Origin: JABWBJ01 sp036507855
GTDB taxonomy: Bacteria; Gemmatimonadota; Gemmatimonadetes; Gemmatimonadales; Gemmatimonadaceae
Direction: 5' to 3'
DNA: 64,000 bases
Assembly (NCBI GenBank): GCA_036507855.1
Contig: DATCIJ010000073.1
Coordinates: 1 to 64,000 of the forward strand
A program made the translations under genes and the position numbers. A model generated the notes under the pieces. That model made no database searches. It saw nothing but the letters and a program-made list of their open reading frames with translations, and was not told where the DNA came from. The stretch's first letter is position 1, and each line of letters begins with the position of its first letter. This document shows, in pieces, positions 60,853 to 64,000 of the stretch.

Positions 60853-62019
60853 CTACGCCGCGACCGAAAGAGGGTTTGTCGCGCCGCTACCCAGGACTTT
60901 TTCCCGCCGGCTGCCGATGTTCACGAGGATGCCGGTCATCAGGAACGACAGCAGAAGGTTCGAGCGCCCATACGACACGAAGGGCAGCGTCAGGCCTGTC
61001 GTCGGGAGCAGGCCGATGACGACGCCGATGTGCACGAATGCCGTGATCACCGTGGTAATGGTGAGGCCGACGGCGACGAGTTGCTGGAACGGCGTCCTGG
61101 CCTGCCGCGCGATTCTGATTCCGAGCCACGCGTAACCGGCAAAAAGACCGACCAGCAGCAGCATTCCGAGAAAGCCCCATTCCTCCCCCACCGTGCTGGC
61201 GATGAAGTCGTTGTATCCGAGAGGAACCCATCCGAATTGCTGGCGTCCCTGGCCGAAGCCCTGTCCCCAGAACCCGCCCGATCCGACAGCAATCAGCGAC
61301 TCCTTCAACTGATGCTCGATAGCGGAGTTCTCGGCGCCAAAGAACGAAACCACCCTGAGCAAGGCGTACTGCAGCCGCAGGAGCTGGCCCCACAGCAACG
61401 GAATGGCGATGACGCCGAGCACGACGAAATGTCCGATTCGCGCGCCGGCGACGAACAGGATGATCCCCATGGTCAGCGTGAACATCAGCGCGACGGAAAG
61501 ATCCGGCTGGAGGATCGCGAGCATGTTCAGCACGCCAACCACCATCAGGATCGGCAACAAGCCCTTCGTCAGGCGGCGCATCTTGTCACCCTTCTTCACC
61601 ACCAGCATGGACGTCCAGATGACGACCGCCAGCTTGCCAAGCTCCGATGGTTGCAGGGATGCGCCCAGAATGAAGCGTCGCGACCCGTGGCGCACCGGAG
61701 CAATCAAGGTCGTGAAGGGCAGCACGGTGATCAGCATGAGTGCGATCGTCAGGAACATGAGTGGCCACGCGAGCTTCCGGAGCTTCTCGGCATCCACCTT
61801 GGCGGCGACACCGAACGCCACGACGCCCACACACACGCCAAGCGCCTGACGACTCACGAAGAACCAGCTGGCGTGATCATCCTGCATGGCGACTATGGCG
61901 CTCGCGCTATACAGGAAGGCCAGGCCGAAAACGGTCAGCGCCGCCGTGAGCACCACGAGGGCTCGCGCCTCGACGCTCATGGCCCACCGATCTCGAACCT
62001 GCAGAGCCACGGAGGTCAT
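60853..62019 (-). CDS. ftsW: Septal peptidoglycan glycosyltransferase FtsW (SEDS family)
   Basis: 388 residues from ATG 62019 (ATGA overlap with murD), about ten membrane helices. SEDS motifs: RHGSRRFILGASLQPSELGKLAVVIW, ILQPDLSVALMF, FGQGRQQFGWVPLGYNDFIASTVGEEWGFLG and LPFVSYGRSNLLLSFLMTGILVNI. YGGS of classic FtsW reads YGRS here. The longer frame to 62262 overlaps murD and is not used. Confidence 0.93.
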   Translation of the reverse strand: MTSVALQVRDRWAMSVEARALVVLTAALTVFGLAFLYSASAIVAMQDDHASWFFVSRQALGVCVGVVAFGVAAKVDAEKLRKLAWPLMFLTIALMLITVLPFTTLIAPVRHGSRRFILGASLQPSELGKLAVVIWTSMLVVKKGDKMRRLTKGLLPILMVVGVLNMLAILQPDLSVALMFTLTMGIILFVAGARIGHFVVLGVIAIPLLWGQLLRLQYALLRVVSFFGAENSAIEHQLKESLIAVGSGGFWGQGFGQGRQQFGWVPLGYNDFIASTVGEEWGFLGMLLLVGLFAGYAWLGIRIARQARTPFQQLVAVGLTITTVITAFVHIGVVIGLLPTTGLTLPFVSYGRSNLLLSFLMTGILVNIGSRREKVLGSGATNPLSVAA

Positions 62020-63398
62020 GGGCGACCGTCCGCGCTGCGAGCCAGACGGGTGAACGAGCGCCCGCGATCCTCGTAATCGGTGAACATGTCGAAGCTCTTG
62101 CAGGCTGGTGAAAGCAGGACGCAGTCGCCGGGAACGGCGAGCTCCCGCGCCCGGGCCACCACGTCGGCGAAATGACCCGTCAGGCGCTGCAGAGGCGCCA
62201 CGCCACTGAGATCGTGCTGGATCAGGTCCGCCGATTCGCCATACGCGAGGACGGCCTTGCAACGCTTTCGAATTGGCTCCGAGAGGTCAGTGTACGGTTC
62301 ACCAGCGTGTCGACCGCCGAGCAACAGCACGGTCGGCCGGGTCATGGCGCAAATGCCGACCTTCGCGGCCGCCACGTTGGTGGCCTTGGAGTCATTCACC
62401 CAGAGGACGCCGCCAGAATCGGCGACCGTCTCCAGCCGGTGCGCGAGCGGGGGCATGCTCCGTAATCCGGCGGCGATCCTCCGTCTTGCATTGATGGAAG
62501 TGTGCGCTGGGTCCGCGGAGGCGACGGCGAGCGCGGCGGCCAGCGCGTTCCCCACGTTGTGATCGCCAAGCAGCGGCAATTCAGCGCGCCGAAGCAGTGG
62601 CTCGTCGAGGACGATCAGCGCCCCGTGCTGTCGATCGTAGAACGCGTCGCACAGACGACCCTCACCGCTGAATCGCATGAGATAACCCGATGCCTTGCGC
62701 GCCATCTCGAGGGCCGTGGGGTCGTCGGCGTTCACGACCCAGCGCGACGACGACTCGGCGTTCCGGAAGAGGAGTGCCTTGTCGCTGTAGTACGACCCGA
62801 CGTCGTGATATCGGTCCAGATGATCCGGCGACAGGTTGGTCAGAACGCCCACCGTCGGCGCGATCGAGGGTGTGTCGTGCAGCTGGTACGACGACACCTC
62901 GAGCGCGATCCACGTCGGTGGTCGTGTGTGAAGGGCGACTTCACTCAGCGGCCGGCCGATGTTCCCGGCGACCTCGGTCTCGAGTCCCAGGTTGCGCAGC
63001 AGCTGACCGATGATCGACGTGACGGTGGTCTTTCCGTTGGTGCCGGTGACGGCGACGTAGCGCACGTCCGGCAGCTCCGACAAGGCCAGCTCCAACTCGC
63101 TGATCACCGGCACGCCACTCCGACGGGCGGCGGTGAGCGCCGCCGCATCGGAAGGAACCCCCGGACTCGTCACCACCACCGAGGCGCGCGCGAGGCGCGC
63201 GAGATCGTGACCGCCCACCTGCACCTCGACGCCGGCCGCCCGCAGCGCGGTCGCCACCGACTCAAGGTCGGCGGATCGCCCGCTATCGGACGCGTACACC
63301 CTGGCGTGCCTCGAGCGCAACAACCTGCACGCGGCATCGCCACTCCGGCCGAGTCCGATCACCGCAACTTCACCATGACGCCAGGAGTCGGGGATCAT
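62016..63398 (-). CDS. murD: UDP-N-acetylmuramoylalanine--D-glutamate ligase
   Basis: 460 residues from ATG 63398 (ATGA overlap with mraY). VAVIGLGRSGDAACRLL N-terminal loop, VTGTNGKTTVTSIIGQLL ATP loop, ALEVSSYQLHDTPSIAPTVGVLTNLSPDHLDRYHDVGSYYSDKALLF, LGDHNVGNALAA, HRLETVADSGGVLWVNDSKATN. Adds D-Glu to UDP-MurNAc-L-Ala. Confidence 0.96.
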   Translation of the reverse strand: MIPDSWRHGEVAVIGLGRSGDAACRLLRSRHARVYASDSGRSADLESVATALRAAGVEVQVGGHDLARLARASVVVTSPGVPSDAAALTAARRSGVPVISELELALSELPDVRYVAVTGTNGKTTVTSIIGQLLRNLGLETEVAGNIGRPLSEVALHTRPPTWIALEVSSYQLHDTPSIAPTVGVLTNLSPDHLDRYHDVGSYYSDKALLFRNAESSSRWVVNADDPTALEMARKASGYLMRFSGEGRLCDAFYDRQHGALIVLDEPLLRRAELPLLGDHNVGNALAAALAVASADPAHTSINARRRIAAGLRSMPPLAHRLETVADSGGVLWVNDSKATNVAAAKVGICAMTRPTVLLLGGRHAGEPYTDLSEPIRKRCKAVLAYGESADLIQHDLSGVAPLQRLTGHFADVVARARELAVPGDCVLLSPACKSFDMFTDYEDRGRSFTRLARSADGRP

Positions 63399-64000
63399 CG
63401 CAGTTTCAGGGTCGTAAGGGCGACGAAGGCGCACAGGATGCCAAGAATCCAGAAGCGCACCACGACCTGGGATTCCGTCCAACCCTTCATTTCGAAATGA
63501 TGATGAAGGGGCGCTTTGCGGAACAGCCGGTTCGCCTTCGCATACTCGATGCCGTGGCGCGCCTTTCGAAACTTGAACACTCCACGCTGCAGGATGACCG
63601 ACATCGTCTCAGCGACAAACACCCCGCCGATGAACAGGAGCAGGAATTCGGACTTGAGCAGGATGGCGATCGCGCCGATGGCGCCCCCGAGCGCGAGCGC
63701 TCCGGTATCGCCCATGAAGACCTCGGCAGGGTGCGCGTTGAACCACAGGAACCCGGTGCACGCACCAGCGAGCGCCAGGCAGAACACGGCGAGTTCACCG
63801 GAGCCCGGCAGGTAGAACAACTGGAGGTACTCGCTGGCGTCGACGCGCCCCATGACGTAGGCGAACAGTCCGAACGTCACGAGCGCGATGGCGGAGAGAC
63901 CGGCGGACAGTCCATCCAGTCCGTCGGCGAGGTTCACGGAGTTACTGACGCCGGTGAGAATGAAGGTCACCCAACCGACGTACAGCCACTCGAGCGCGGG
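63395..64000 (-). CDS. mraY: Phospho-MurNAc-pentapeptide translocase MraY, C-terminal part
   Basis: The frame enters from the window edge and is open through 64000, so the visible 201 codons are the C-terminal part of a protein of about 360-370 residues. Signatures: NSVNLADGLDGLSAGL (metal Asp), NAHPAEVFMGDTGALALGGAIG, and the histidine motif LFRKAPLHHHFEMKGWTESQVVVRFWI. Makes lipid I on the inner membrane. Confidence 0.96.
   Translation of the reverse strand, partial: PALEWLYVGWVTFILTGVSNSVNLADGLDGLSAGLSAIALVTFGLFAYVMGRVDASEYLQLFYLPGSGELAVFCLALAGACTGFLWFNAHPAEVFMGDTGALALGGAIGAIAILLKSEFLLLFIGGVFVAETMSVILQRGVFKFRKARHGIEYAKANRLFRKAPLHHHFEMKGWTESQVVVRFWILGILCAFVALTTLKLR

Noticed and set aside
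60673..62076. 467-codon plus-strand open frame opposite ftsW and murG
   Set aside because: Antisense shadow: hydrophobic ftsW codons read backwards give a Gln/Glu/Arg/His-rich chain with no fold signature.

Overview
The window is a GC-rich, gene-dense piece of a Gram-negative bacterial chromosome with 60 recognisable genes, 57 of them on the minus strand. It looks most like a Gemmatimonadota (Gemmatimonas-like) genome. That is an inference from overall gene style: outer-membrane proteins with signal peptides ending in AQ, HprK plus a mannose-type PTS in a Gram-negative, a cut-down dcw cluster, and a FlgD/sorting-like domain. No rRNA or tRNA gene is visible, so the assignment is unproven. The content is mostly housekeeping. 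No phage, transposase, CRISPR array or secondary-metabolite cluster was seen.

Layout, left to right (transcription mostly runs right to left). 1-4.2 kb: start of a universal stress protein, tadA, clpB, and a small plus-strand secreted protein. 4.2-4.8 kb: a one-gene unit with its own promoter and terminator, encoding a stand-alone sorting-like domain. 4.8-12.3 kb: a cobalamin riboswitch followed by btuF-btuC-btuD-btuB-recO-selB. 12.3-15.3 kb: a secreted regulatory-like protein, a BFN-domain protein and metK. 15.4-20.7 kb: a tightly overlapping hprK-EIIA-EIIB-EIIC-EIID-HPr-EI phosphotransferase operon. 20.8-28.1 kb: purine and riboflavin genes (pfkB-family kinase, purM, ribD, ribE, ribBA, ribH), then nusB, a glycosyltransferase and hpf. 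28.2-33 kb: argS, an FmdB-type zinc ribbon protein, the methylmalonyl-CoA mutase catalytic subunit and fbp. 33-44.1 kb: alr-deoB-cdd-lipoprotein-outer membrane protein-histidine kinase-mtaB-miaB-comFB-comEC. 44.1-48.6 kb: mazG (plus), a DinB-like protein, asnS and a membrane histidine kinase (plus). 48.6-53.5 kb: recG, ftsY and a vWA-like membrane protein. 53.6-64 kb: a dcw cluster, mraY-murD-ftsW-murG-murC-ftsQ-ftsA-ftsZ, then an M23 peptidase. No murB or ddl is seen in this stretch.

How the genes fit together. Cobalamin uptake under a B12 riboswitch sits in the same window as a B12-dependent mutase. HprK, HPr, EI and a full mannose-type EII set form a self-contained sugar-sensing and transport unit. 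Many neighbours share a 4-base stop/start overlap (ATGA, GTGA or TTGA), and GTG and TTG starts are frequent, so translational coupling is widespread.

The most unusual signals are not genes. (1) The heptamer CGTTAGG (CCTAACG) occurs at 26 places found by eye, usually as CGTTAGGC, and forces otherwise rare TTA leucine codons. (2) At least twelve gene boundaries carry degenerate 7-bp tandem repeats, each with its own unit sequence, several of which supply the last codons of neighbouring proteins. (3) Two copies, possibly three, of a roughly 90-100 bp element have 16-bp inverted ends CTAGTGCCGTTCCAA(C/G).
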